Shown: positions 1 through 4,960 of the stretch, in pieces
Layout: every line of letters starts with the position of its first letter
Numbering within the stretch: position 1 is the stretch's first letter
Source of the DNA: Pseudomonadota bacterium
GTDB lineage: Bacteria; Pseudomonadota; Gammaproteobacteria; Burkholderiales; Ferrovaceae
DNA: 8,300 nt
NCBI GenBank assembly: GCA_021805725.1
Contig: JAJZEH010000054.1
Location: forward strand, 1-8,300
Direction: 5' to 3'
Notes under the pieces: model-generated
Told to the model about the DNA's origin: nothing
The model's database searches: none
Seen by the model: the letters and a program-made list of their open reading frames with translations, nothing else
Made by a program: the position numbers and the translations under genes

Positions 1-371
1 CCGCTTTCGGCTGCATGGGCCATTTCATCCATGTTGCGATGAACGCTCATGCCCATGGATTTGAAGGGCAAGGGCAGCTTGGCCATGAGCGCAGGGTTGA
101 CGTCCGCCGCAGCGGCCATGCCTGCTGAACGCGCAGTCCTGGCAACGGACGCCATGTCGTTACGGTTGATGCCGTCGAGAATGTCGTGAGTTGCCATAAG
201 CAGCGCACGCATTTCCTGCAGGATCAGGTCCCGTTCTCCTGACTTGAGTACGATGGCCGTGCGGTTATCCGAGCCACGCTCAACGTTGCCGCGAATGAAA
301 AACCAGGTGCCAACGGCTAAACTTGCAACCCATAACAGAATGGCAACTGAAGCAATTTTGCTGATTTTCAT
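1..371 (-). CDS. Membrane-anchored helical protein, possibly cytochrome c'-like (partial, C-terminus off the left edge)
   Basis: The reading frame opens at ATG 371 and stays open to the window edge, giving 123 visible residues. A good Shine-Dalgarno (AAGGA) lies 5-6 bases upstream of the start. Residues 7-26 form one hydrophobic segment after a short basic start (MKISK), consistent with a signal anchor or an uncleaved signal peptide. The rest would then face the periplasm. Residues 38-123 look helical, rich in Ala, Met and charged residues. The segment KLPLPFKSMGMSVH (98-111), followed by NMDEMAHAA, resembles the helical part of small c-type cytochromes of the cytochrome c' group, where a C-terminal CxxCH binds heme. 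That motif, if present, lies outside the window, so the heme assignment is an inference. The gene is divergent from the hypothetical gene starting at 467, and the two share a 95-base intergenic region. That it is a coding gene is fairly sure; its function is not. Confidence 0.7.
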   Translation of the reverse strand, partial: MKISKIASVAILLWVASLAVGTWFFIRGNVERGSDNRTAIVLKSGERDLILQEMRALLMATHDILDGINRNDMASVARTARSAGMAAAADVNPALMAKLPLPFKSMGMSVHRNMDEMAHAAES

Positions 372-466
372 GGGGGTTCCTTGTGTTGGCGAAGCTCGTC
401 TCTGCTCCGAAGGCTTTTCTGTGATGGACCATCAGGACAGGGTACGAAATTCAAGGAGAGAAGGGA

Positions 467-904
467 ATGGCTATTTTAACGAACATTGTCGTGGCAGATG
501 AGAGCGAGATTGAAGCCATTGGCGAATCGCTGCACCCCGTAGAGGAGTGGAGCGGTTTTGAAGTCCGCGATGTAGATACGGCCAGGATTACGACGCTGCA
601 TTGCCTGCTGACCGGCGAGTTGTTTGATGATGCAGTGATTCAATATGAGCCCCTATACGTATCGCCCGTTGAAGGGGCAATGGTTTTGCGCCTTGCCGAT
701 GAAGTGCTGGAGCGCCTGATCGATCTGGACGAGGAGATGCTCGTCCAGGTGGCTTCTGAATTGTGTGCCACGGAAGATTTTGAGACGGCAGGCTGGACGG
801 AAGAGGAAGTGACCGTGATGTTGGCCGAACTGTGCGAATTGGCTCAACGCGCCGATGCTGAAGGCCAGGCCCTGTTTGTCTGGTTACATCCGCTGCGGAC
901 CTGA
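467..904 (+). CDS. Small acidic hypothetical protein, lysine-free
   Basis: I do not recognise the family. The gene encodes 145 residues from ATG 467, preceded by a strong AAGGAGAG Shine-Dalgarno about 8 bases upstream, which supports this start. By hand count it has 33 Asp/Glu, only 6 Arg, 3 His and no Lys, so it is strongly acidic. There is no signal peptide or transmembrane segment, so it is probably a soluble cytoplasmic protein. Residues 64-125 look mostly helical with repeated acidic patches (for example LIDLDEEML and WTEEEV). The N-terminus (AILTNIVVA) looks like a beta strand. Three cysteines (46, 100, 123) do not form a recognisable metal motif. The last 21 bases overlap the 3' end of the convergent exonuclease gene. 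Strong initiation and a clean frame make it very likely a real gene, but no function can be given. Confidence 0.85.
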   Translation: MAILTNIVVADESEIEAIGESLHPVEEWSGFEVRDVDTARITTLHCLLTGELFDDAVIQYEPLYVSPVEGAMVLRLADEVLERLIDLDEEMLVQVASELCATEDFETAGWTEEEVTVMLAELCELAQRADAEGQALFVWLHPLRT

Positions 905-1510
905 ACTGCCATGGTCAGAGGGCTGCGTGAGCTGCCAGGAACGGTAAATGCGCAAAGCCACATGCGCGTCATTGGCGGCATACAGTATCTGCTTTTCGTT
1001 CAGTACGCGGTTTGACCAGTTTGTGGTGGACGTTCTTTTGGATTTCTGCAGGTGCTGGCCAAAAAAATGAGCTACGGCCGCCTTGGCACCCATATCGCAT
1101 CGCCTTTCCTGGCGCAGGGCAATGGCCAGGTCGAGAACGGGGAGGGTGTCGATGGCCAGCTTGGATTGCAGGCGTCGCAAATCGTCGCGCAGGCCGAAGC
1201 CCACCTTGAGTACCTGAGGCGATTCCAGGATGATGCGTAGTTCATTCAAGGCGGGCTGGGTCGTGATGGGAAAGAGATAGGCCTTTTCATCGGTAGCCAG
1301 CTGAACCAGGTGGGGTCCCGTAGACACTTCTCCCTTGGCAAAGGTGGGTCTGGATTCGGTATCAAAACCAATGGCATCCCTATCCAGCAAAGCTGTCAGC
1401 GCGTTTGCAGCATCAGCTGCAGATTGCACAAGATGGACGTCAGACAAGCGGATTCCGGGGTATGGTGGCAGAACTGAATCTTGAGATGTAGGCACGCTGG
1501 GGGCTCGCAA
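884..1510 (-). CDS. 3'-5' exonuclease, DEDDy family (RNase D/WRN exonuclease-like)
   Basis: The product is a 208-residue single-domain nuclease that should remove nucleotides from the 3' end of DNA or RNA by two-metal catalysis. The three exonuclease motifs are visible in order. Exo I is IGFDTES with Asp50 and Glu52. Exo II is VGFGLRDDLRRL with Asp110 as the likely ligand. Exo III is YAANDAHVAL with Tyr177 and Asp181, which defines the DEDDy subtype. No HRDC domain follows, so it is not a full-length RNase D. It resembles the stand-alone '3'-5' exonuclease domain-containing protein 2' type, and its DNA or RNA preference cannot be read from sequence. No ATG is available near the front. TTG 1510 is the most upstream usual start codon, GTG 1495 is an alternative, and neither has a clear Shine-Dalgarno. 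It lies 17 bases after the Crp/Fnr-like gene, so translation may be coupled to it. Confidence 0.9.
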   Translation of the reverse strand: MRAPSVPTSQDSVLPPYPGIRLSDVHLVQSAADAANALTALLDRDAIGFDTESRPTFAKGEVSTGPHLVQLATDEKAYLFPITTQPALNELRIILESPQVLKVGFGLRDDLRRLQSKLAIDTLPVLDLAIALRQERRCDMGAKAAVAHFFGQHLQKSKRTSTTNWSNRVLNEKQILYAANDAHVALRIYRSWQLTQPSDHGSSGPQRM

Positions 1511-1527
1511 AAAAACTGGAAATGATG

Positions 1528-2154
1528 CTAATGGTGTAATACCCGGCTTAGGGTCTCCGGGCTGATGTTGAGGTGCAGGGCCAATTCCTTTCTGGGCAGG
1601 AGCATGGCCATCTCAGGATTCTTTTGTTGAAACCGTTCCATCCGCCCTGCGGCATCAAGCAGATGGAGGGCAATGGTGTCGGCCATGATCTCGCTCATCA
1701 ATCGCATGACTTCGTATTCAAATTCCTTTTTCAGGACAGGATGGCCATTCATGAAGTCGGCCCACACCTCGATGGGGCACATGGCCACGCGAACTTTCGT
1801 TACTGCACAGATGCTGTAGGGCGCCCGACATTCAAGGCGCCAGGCGGCATAACTGGTTTCAATTTCCGTTTCGCGCGCAAAACGCAGGGTCATTTCCTTG
1901 CCTTCGGCAGTGGTTACCACCCGTTTTAGCACACCTTCGAGGATGAAATACTGGTTCATTTCAGTGGCGCCCTGGATGAGCAGGGCGTCGCCCTTTTTAA
2001 CCTCAGCGATCACCAGATGCCGTTCCAGCTCGGTCAGCTCGTCGTCCTTGAGATGTTGCAGTACGATGTTGGCGTGAATCAAAGCACGCAGCAGCAGGCG
2101 TAATGGGTGTTGCGCCAAGGGTGTTTCAATAATGGTAGGGCAGGGCAGTCCCAT
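1528..2154 (-). CDS. Crp/Fnr-family transcriptional regulator with shortened C-terminus
   Basis: This 208-residue protein has an N-terminal cyclic-nucleotide-binding-type beta roll (about 30-135). Family hallmarks include KKGDALLIQGA and a FILEGVLKRV strand. A long dimerisation helix follows (about 138-168), then a C-terminal helix-turn-helix (about 172-208) with PRKELALHLNISPETLSRVL as the DNA-binding helices. The phosphate-binding-cassette residues of true cAMP receptors are not evident, and the N-terminal cysteine cluster of FNR is absent (one Cys, at 5). The effector is therefore unknown. The protein stops two histidines after the recognition helix, so the usual winged beta-hairpin tail is missing. 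Some related regulators also end close to this point. ATG 2154 is preceded by GGAA about 9 bases upstream. It is divergent from the MarR gene and probably heads an operon with the exonuclease. Confidence 0.85.
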   Translation of the reverse strand: MGLPCPTIIETPLAQHPLRLLLRALIHANIVLQHLKDDELTELERHLVIAEVKKGDALLIQGATEMNQYFILEGVLKRVVTTAEGKEMTLRFARETEIETSYAAWRLECRAPYSICAVTKVRVAMCPIEVWADFMNGHPVLKKEFEYEVMRLMSEIMADTIALHLLDAAGRMERFQQKNPEMAMLLPRKELALHLNISPETLSRVLHH

Positions 2155-2184
2155 GACAGGCGATTCCGGAAAATCATCACAGCA

Positions 2185-2197
2185 TGATATATTATCA
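2185..2197. promoter_or_regulatory. AT-rich inverted repeat, candidate MarR operator overlapping -10-like elements
   Basis: TGATA (2185-2189) and TATCA (2193-2197) are perfect inverted repeats around a 3-base spacer, in the short region between the divergent Crp/Fnr-like and MarR genes. The same bases provide -10-like hexamers in both directions: TATATT at 2188-2193 on the plus strand, and GATAAT on the minus strand (2196-2191). No good -35 box is seen for either. MarR proteins usually bind short AT-rich palindromes next to their own gene, so autoregulation and control of the divergent gene are reasonable inferences. A plus-strand start near 2200 would leave about a 36-base leader before ATG 2236. 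Confidence 0.45.
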
Positions 2198-2235
2198 CCA
2201 TGGTTAACGGGCGAACGAAATCAACTGAAAGCGGC

Positions 2236-2625
2236 ATGTCGAAAGAGGAATTCGAGCGGCTCGCCCAGTTTCGCTATCAGTTGCGCCGCTTTCTTCGGTT
2301 CAGTGAAGAACTGACTCGCAGGGAAGGCGTGACACCGCTGCAGTACCAGCTACTGCTGCAAATCAAGGGTTTTCCAGGCCGTGATTGGGCCACGATCGTT
2401 GAACTTGCAGAGCGGTTACAAGCTAAACATCATGGCATTGTGGCCTTGATTACCCGCTGCGAAAAATCCGCTCTGGTGGAGCGTAGCACCAGCAGCAGCG
2501 ATCTGCGGCGGGTTGAGGTGAGATTGACGCAAAAGGGGGAGGCCTGCCTTGAAAAGCTGGCACGACTGCATCGTGCCGAACGCCTGTCATTGCAGGAAGT
2601 ATTTACCAGATCACTCAAATCATAA
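2236..2625 (+). CDS. MarR-family winged-helix transcriptional regulator
   Basis: From ATG 2236 the protein is 129 residues. It has an N-terminal dimerisation helix (2-28), then VTPLQYQLLLQIKG typical of the family's second helix. The helix-turn-helix (about 53-83) contains TIVELAERL and a recognition helix around HHGIVALITRCEKSALVER. A wing with SSSDLRRVEVRLTQKG (87-101) carries the family's Asp-Arg signature, followed by a C-terminal dimerisation helix. An in-frame ATG at 2200 would add 12 residues, but it overlaps the candidate operator and has no Shine-Dalgarno. I prefer 2236, which has a weak GAAAG upstream and begins like its homologues (MSKEEFERLAQFRYQLRR). MarR proteins are usually repressors responding to phenolic ligands or oxidants. 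One Cys (75) lies next to the recognition helix, but no redox role can be claimed. It is followed at once by a 36-codon membrane peptide. Confidence 0.9.
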   Translation: MSKEEFERLAQFRYQLRRFLRFSEELTRREGVTPLQYQLLLQIKGFPGRDWATIVELAERLQAKHHGIVALITRCEKSALVERSTSSSDLRRVEVRLTQKGEACLEKLARLHRAERLSLQEVFTRSLKS

Positions 2626-2637
2626 GAGGGACGCTTC

Positions 2638-2748
2638 ATGATTGAAACGATTATTGGACTGCTTTTTCTGTGCGCCGTGATTTTTGTGGCGACTACTGGA
2701 GATCGCAGCGATGATGATTCAAAGGACGGCAAACAAGACCAGAAATAA
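2638..2748 (+). CDS. Small single-pass membrane peptide (36 residues)
   Basis: A short frame starts at ATG 2638, 12 bases after the MarR stop, and ends at TAA 2746-2748. A Shine-Dalgarno-like AAGAGGG (2624-2630) lies 7 bases upstream and overlaps the MarR stop codon, suggesting translational coupling in one transcript. The peptide has a hydrophobic stretch at about residues 5-20 (IIGLLFLCAVIFVATT). A very polar tail with Asp, Lys, Gln and Ser follows (residues 21-36). This is the layout of a small inner-membrane protein with one helix. I do not recognise a family. The ribosome binding site, operonic position and clear membrane-plus-tail design favour a real gene. It could be a lipid-anchored or toxin-like peptide, or an accessory subunit, but nothing in the sequence decides this. 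Confidence 0.65.
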   Translation: MIETIIGLLFLCAVIFVATTGDRSDDDSKDGKQDQK

Positions 2749-2787
2749 CCCGGGTAATCCCCATATGGCCGGGTTGGCACGGCCGGC
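2749..2787. other. GC-rich hairpin-forming region between convergent genes
   Basis: The 38 bases between the small membrane peptide and the convergent peroxiredoxin hold overlapping inverted repeats: GGCCG (2767-2771) with CGGCC (2780-2784), and CCCGG (2749-2753) with CCGGG (2769-2773). No T-tract follows on either strand, so this is not a classical intrinsic terminator, though it could slow transcription from both sides. Confidence 0.3.
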
Positions 2788-3326
2788 TAGCGACCGCCTT
2801 CCAGTATGGCGAGGTCGGTGATGACCTGGGCGGGGTTGCGCTCTGCGTCAACGCTTTCATACACTTTAGCAATGCGTCCTGAAGGGTTGATGATGAAGGT
2901 GTTGCGTTTGGCAATCCTGAACCCCAACAGGCGCATTTCTGAACCATATTGTTGCGAGACGGTGCCATCCTTGTCAGCCAGGAGCGGAAAAGGCAGATGG
3001 TGGTTCCTGGCGAAATCTGCGTGGCTGCTGGCATCATCGATGCTGACACCCAGCACTGCGGCGCCGAGCCGCTGAATTTTCTGGATATCGTCCCGGTAAG
3101 CGCAGGCCTCTGCGGTGCAGCCAGGCGTTTCATCCTTGGGGTAGAAATACAAAACCAGCCATTTTCCCCGATAATCCGCAAGGTGTTGCAACGTGCCATT
3201 CTGGTCTGCCACGCTGAATTCCGGAGCGATCTGCCCCACCTGCGGCATTTCAGCCGAGAGGGCAGCGCCAGTCCAGGTCAGGCAGATCAGTCCCAGGGTG
3301 GCTGCAAGCCAATACATGGTTTTCAT
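2787..3326 (-). CDS. Exported peroxiredoxin, PrxQ/BCP type
   Basis: The 179-residue protein is a thiol peroxidase that should reduce hydrogen peroxide and organic peroxides. Residues 1-25 form a signal peptide (a hydrophobic core ending LSA before EMP), so the mature enzyme of about 154 residues should work in the periplasm or be exported. The thioredoxin-fold AhpC/TSA domain shows FYPKDETPGCTAEAC. Cys70 is the peroxidatic cysteine and Cys75 the resolving one; their five-residue separation is the PrxQ (BCP) signature. The N-terminal VGQIAPEFSVADQNG and the downstream FPLLADKDGTVSQQYG are also typical. ATG 3326 has AAAGG 7 bases upstream. It lies 17 bases after the PEBP-like gene on the same strand, and the two exported products probably share a transcript. 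The usual BCP is cytoplasmic, so the signal peptide sets this one apart. The reductant is not evident; no thioredoxin-like partner is in the window. Confidence 0.93.
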   Translation of the reverse strand: MKTMYWLAATLGLICLTWTGAALSAEMPQVGQIAPEFSVADQNGTLQHLADYRGKWLVLYFYPKDETPGCTAEACAYRDDIQKIQRLGAAVLGVSIDDASSHADFARNHHLPFPLLADKDGTVSQQYGSEMRLLGFRIAKRNTFIINPSGRIAKVYESVDAERNPAQVITDLAILEGGR

Positions 3327-3343
3327 TTCACGGCCTTTTGCGA

Positions 3344-3892
3344 CTAGCGCCCGTATGTGGCAGTGAAGCTGGCCTTGTCCAGGGCATTGGCATGAATCAT
3401 GTACCCGGTCAGTGCAGCCGTGGCATCAGCAGGCACTTCAAGCTTGCCGGTTTTAAGGGCGTATACGGTGAAAATGTACCGATGTGGTGCATCCCCCAGG
3501 GGTGGGCAGGTGCCGCCCCAGGCAGGCGCGCCGAAGTCAGACCTTCCCTGCACTGCACCGTGGGGCAACAGGGTGCTGTTGACTGCGCCCGCACCCGCAG
3601 CCAGTTCGGTGACATCGGCCGGAATATTGATGACGATCCAGTGCCACCAACCCGAACCCGTGGGGGCATCGGGATCATACATGGTGACGGCATAGCTCTT
3701 GGTATCACTGGGGGCTCCGCTCCATTGAAGCGCGGGCGACCTGTTTTCGCCTGAGCAGCCAAACCCGTTGTACTCAAAACGCTTGGGAATCTTGCCATTG
3801 GCCTTGATTTCAGGACTGGTCAGCGTGAAACCGTCGGCGTAAGACCAGGCGGACAAACACGCCAGGGCAACGAAAAGCAGGGTGCGACGCAT
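3344..3892 (-). CDS. Exported YbhB/YbcL-family protein (PEBP/Raf kinase inhibitor-like)
   Basis: The protein has 182 residues, with a signal peptide in the first 19 (MRRTLLFVALACLSAWSYA, cleavage before DGF). This leaves a mature periplasmic protein of about 163 residues, the usual size of bacterial phosphatidylethanolamine-binding-like proteins. Family motifs appear in order: KIPKRFEYNGFGCSGENRSPALQW (35-57), the ligand-pocket DPDAPTGSGWWHW (73-85), GRSDFGAPAWGGTCPP (116-131) and HRYIFTVYAL (137-146). Bacterial members have an anion-binding pocket of this kind, but their biological role is mostly unknown, and the 'kinase inhibitor' name comes from eukaryotic relatives. ATG 3892 is preceded by AAGGAG about 10 bases upstream. 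It is the first gene of a probable two-gene unit with the exported peroxiredoxin, and it is divergent from the EamA transporter. The family assignment is very secure; the function is not. Confidence 0.93.
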   Translation of the reverse strand: MRRTLLFVALACLSAWSYADGFTLTSPEIKANGKIPKRFEYNGFGCSGENRSPALQWSGAPSDTKSYAVTMYDPDAPTGSGWWHWIVINIPADVTELAAGAGAVNSTLLPHGAVQGRSDFGAPAWGGTCPPLGDAPHRYIFTVYALKTGKLEVPADATAALTGYMIHANALDKASFTATYGR

Positions 3893-3937
3893 GGCAGTTC
3901 TTCTCCTTACACGGTGTGAGGACGATGGTGGTGCAGA

Positions 3938-3999
3938 TATTTACACCGATTCGAGCCCTAGTAAAGTCAATTTTTGGTAGTCTCTGTGACTTTTATTAT
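3938..3999. promoter_or_regulatory. Candidate divergent promoter region (PEBP-like gene and EamA transporter)
   Basis: The 122 bases between the two divergent genes are clearly more AT-rich than their surroundings. On the minus strand, TTGACT (complement of 3965-3970) is a good -35 match. Possible -10 elements, TGTAAA or TAAATA (complement of 3938-3945), sit 19-21 bases away, which is long. On the plus strand, TATTAT (3994-3999) could be a -10 for the transporter, but its -35 is poor. These are eye-matched hexamers only. Confidence 0.3.
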
Positions 4000-4014
4000 C
4001 CAGGCGTGGATTCA

Positions 4015-4899
4015 ATGGGGCGCATCACCACCTATTTACTGACCGCTTTTGCTGCGATTTTATGGGGAGCAAACTTCAACCTGGCAAAACCCGTGGTTGC
4101 GGAAATGCATCCTTATGTGGCTGGCGCAACCCGTTACCTGATGGCCGCCACCATCATGCTGCTTGTCACCCAATACCGTAGGGAATGCATTCCGTTACGC
4201 CATCTCAAGACGTATGTCATTCTGGGTCTGATGGGGGTTTTTGGTTTTAACCTGTTTTTTTTCCTGGGCATGCAGAGTACGTCGGCCACCAATGGTGCCT
4301 TGATCATGGCCATCAATCCAATACTGACCAGCCTGCTGGCCTATGTTTTCCTGGGGCAGCAACCCAGTTACCGTCAAATGCTGGGTTTTCCCATCGGCGT
4401 GATCGGCGTGGCAATTGTCGTTCTGGGGGCAGGTGCCCAGGTGCATGTGACCCGTGGTGATGTGCTGATCCTGGCTGCAAACCTGAGCTGGGCTTTCTAC
4501 ACGGTCTTCGCACGCAAGTGGATGCCCACGGATACCAGCGGTATTGCCAGCACGACAGGCATCATGGTGGTCGGCGCCATGGCCCTCACTGCAGCGGCCC
4601 TGTTCAGCGGTGAGCACTTCGTACTGCCCAGTTGGCATGCAGGGAGTGCATTGTTGATGATGACCGTAGGTGGAGGGGTGCTGGCCTATTTGTTCTGGAA
4701 TGCCGGCATAGCCCGGCTGGGCGCTTCGCAGGCGGCAATTTTCCTGAATCTGGTGCTGGTCTCCTCGCTGGTGATTGCGGCGTTTGAAGGCATGCTGCCC
4801 ACGCAGGTCCAGTTGATCGGGGGGATGGTGGTCATTGGCGCCGTGACGTTTGCCTTCTTGCCCGTGGGGGCTCCTGCGAATGACCGGCAACCTCGGTGA
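4015..4899 (+). CDS. EamA-family (drug/metabolite transporter superfamily) permease
   Basis: From ATG 4015 the protein has 294 residues, the usual EamA length. It has about ten hydrophobic helices in two repeats of five, each an EamA domain. The first repeat opens with AAILWGANFNLAKPVV and reaches the conserved SATNGALIMAINPILTSLLAYVFLGQ. The second begins near ILAANLSWAFYTVFARKW and ends with GASQAAIFLNLVLVSSLVIAAF and a final helix before a short polar tail (APANDRQPR). The family exports or imports small metabolites such as amino acids, nucleosides or cofactors. The substrate cannot be inferred here and the neighbours do not help. A GTG at 3916 in the same frame would add 33 residues, but that stretch (with CDFYYPGVDS) does not look like an EamA N-terminus and crosses the likely promoter region. 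ATG 4015 has AGG and GGA elements 4-12 bases upstream. Confidence 0.92.
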   Translation: MGRITTYLLTAFAAILWGANFNLAKPVVAEMHPYVAGATRYLMAATIMLLVTQYRRECIPLRHLKTYVILGLMGVFGFNLFFFLGMQSTSATNGALIMAINPILTSLLAYVFLGQQPSYRQMLGFPIGVIGVAIVVLGAGAQVHVTRGDVLILAANLSWAFYTVFARKWMPTDTSGIASTTGIMVVGAMALTAAALFSGEHFVLPSWHAGSALLMMTVGGGVLAYLFWNAGIARLGASQAAIFLNLVLVSSLVIAAFEGMLPTQVQLIGGMVVIGAVTFAFLPVGAPANDRQPR

Positions 4900-4947
4900 T
4901 GCATTCCTACTGGGGGTAGCGGTGCACCTCATGAATGACTTCTAGGC

Positions 4948-4953
4948 TATAGT
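4948..4953 (+). promoter_or_regulatory. -10-like element immediately before the FapA-like gene
   Basis: TATAGT lies 7 bases before ATG 4961, in a 61-base gap after the transporter. No convincing -35 box is seen. If used, transcription would begin at or next to the A of the start codon. There is also no Shine-Dalgarno in the gap near the start. The alternative is read-through from the transporter. Confidence 0.3.
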
Positions 4954-4960
4954 CCCTGAA

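Noticed and set aside
1528..2154. FNR oxygen sensor or cAMP receptor protein (CRP)
   Set aside because: The N-terminal cysteine cluster of FNR and the cAMP-binding arginine-serine motif of CRP are both absent, so only the superfamily is called.
2749..2787. Intrinsic terminator between the small peptide gene and the peroxiredoxin gene
   Set aside because: The stems are GC-rich but no T-tract follows on either strand, so it is listed only as a hairpin-forming region.
2693..3199. Alternative minus-strand frame overlapping the peroxiredoxin
   Set aside because: The peroxiredoxin frame carries all catalytic motifs and a signal peptide. The other frame has low-complexity Ser/Pro/Arg composition.
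3916..4014. In-frame 33-codon N-terminal extension of the EamA transporter from GTG 3916
   Set aside because: The extension does not resemble EamA N-termini, crosses the AT-rich probable promoter region, and would make the protein longer than usual. ATG 4015 gives the standard length.
4195..4932. Long open frame on the minus strand opposite the EamA transporter (245 codons)
   Set aside because: It is an antisense shadow of a clear membrane transporter. The product is rich in His, Gln and Pro with no domain, and it has no convincing ribosome binding site.
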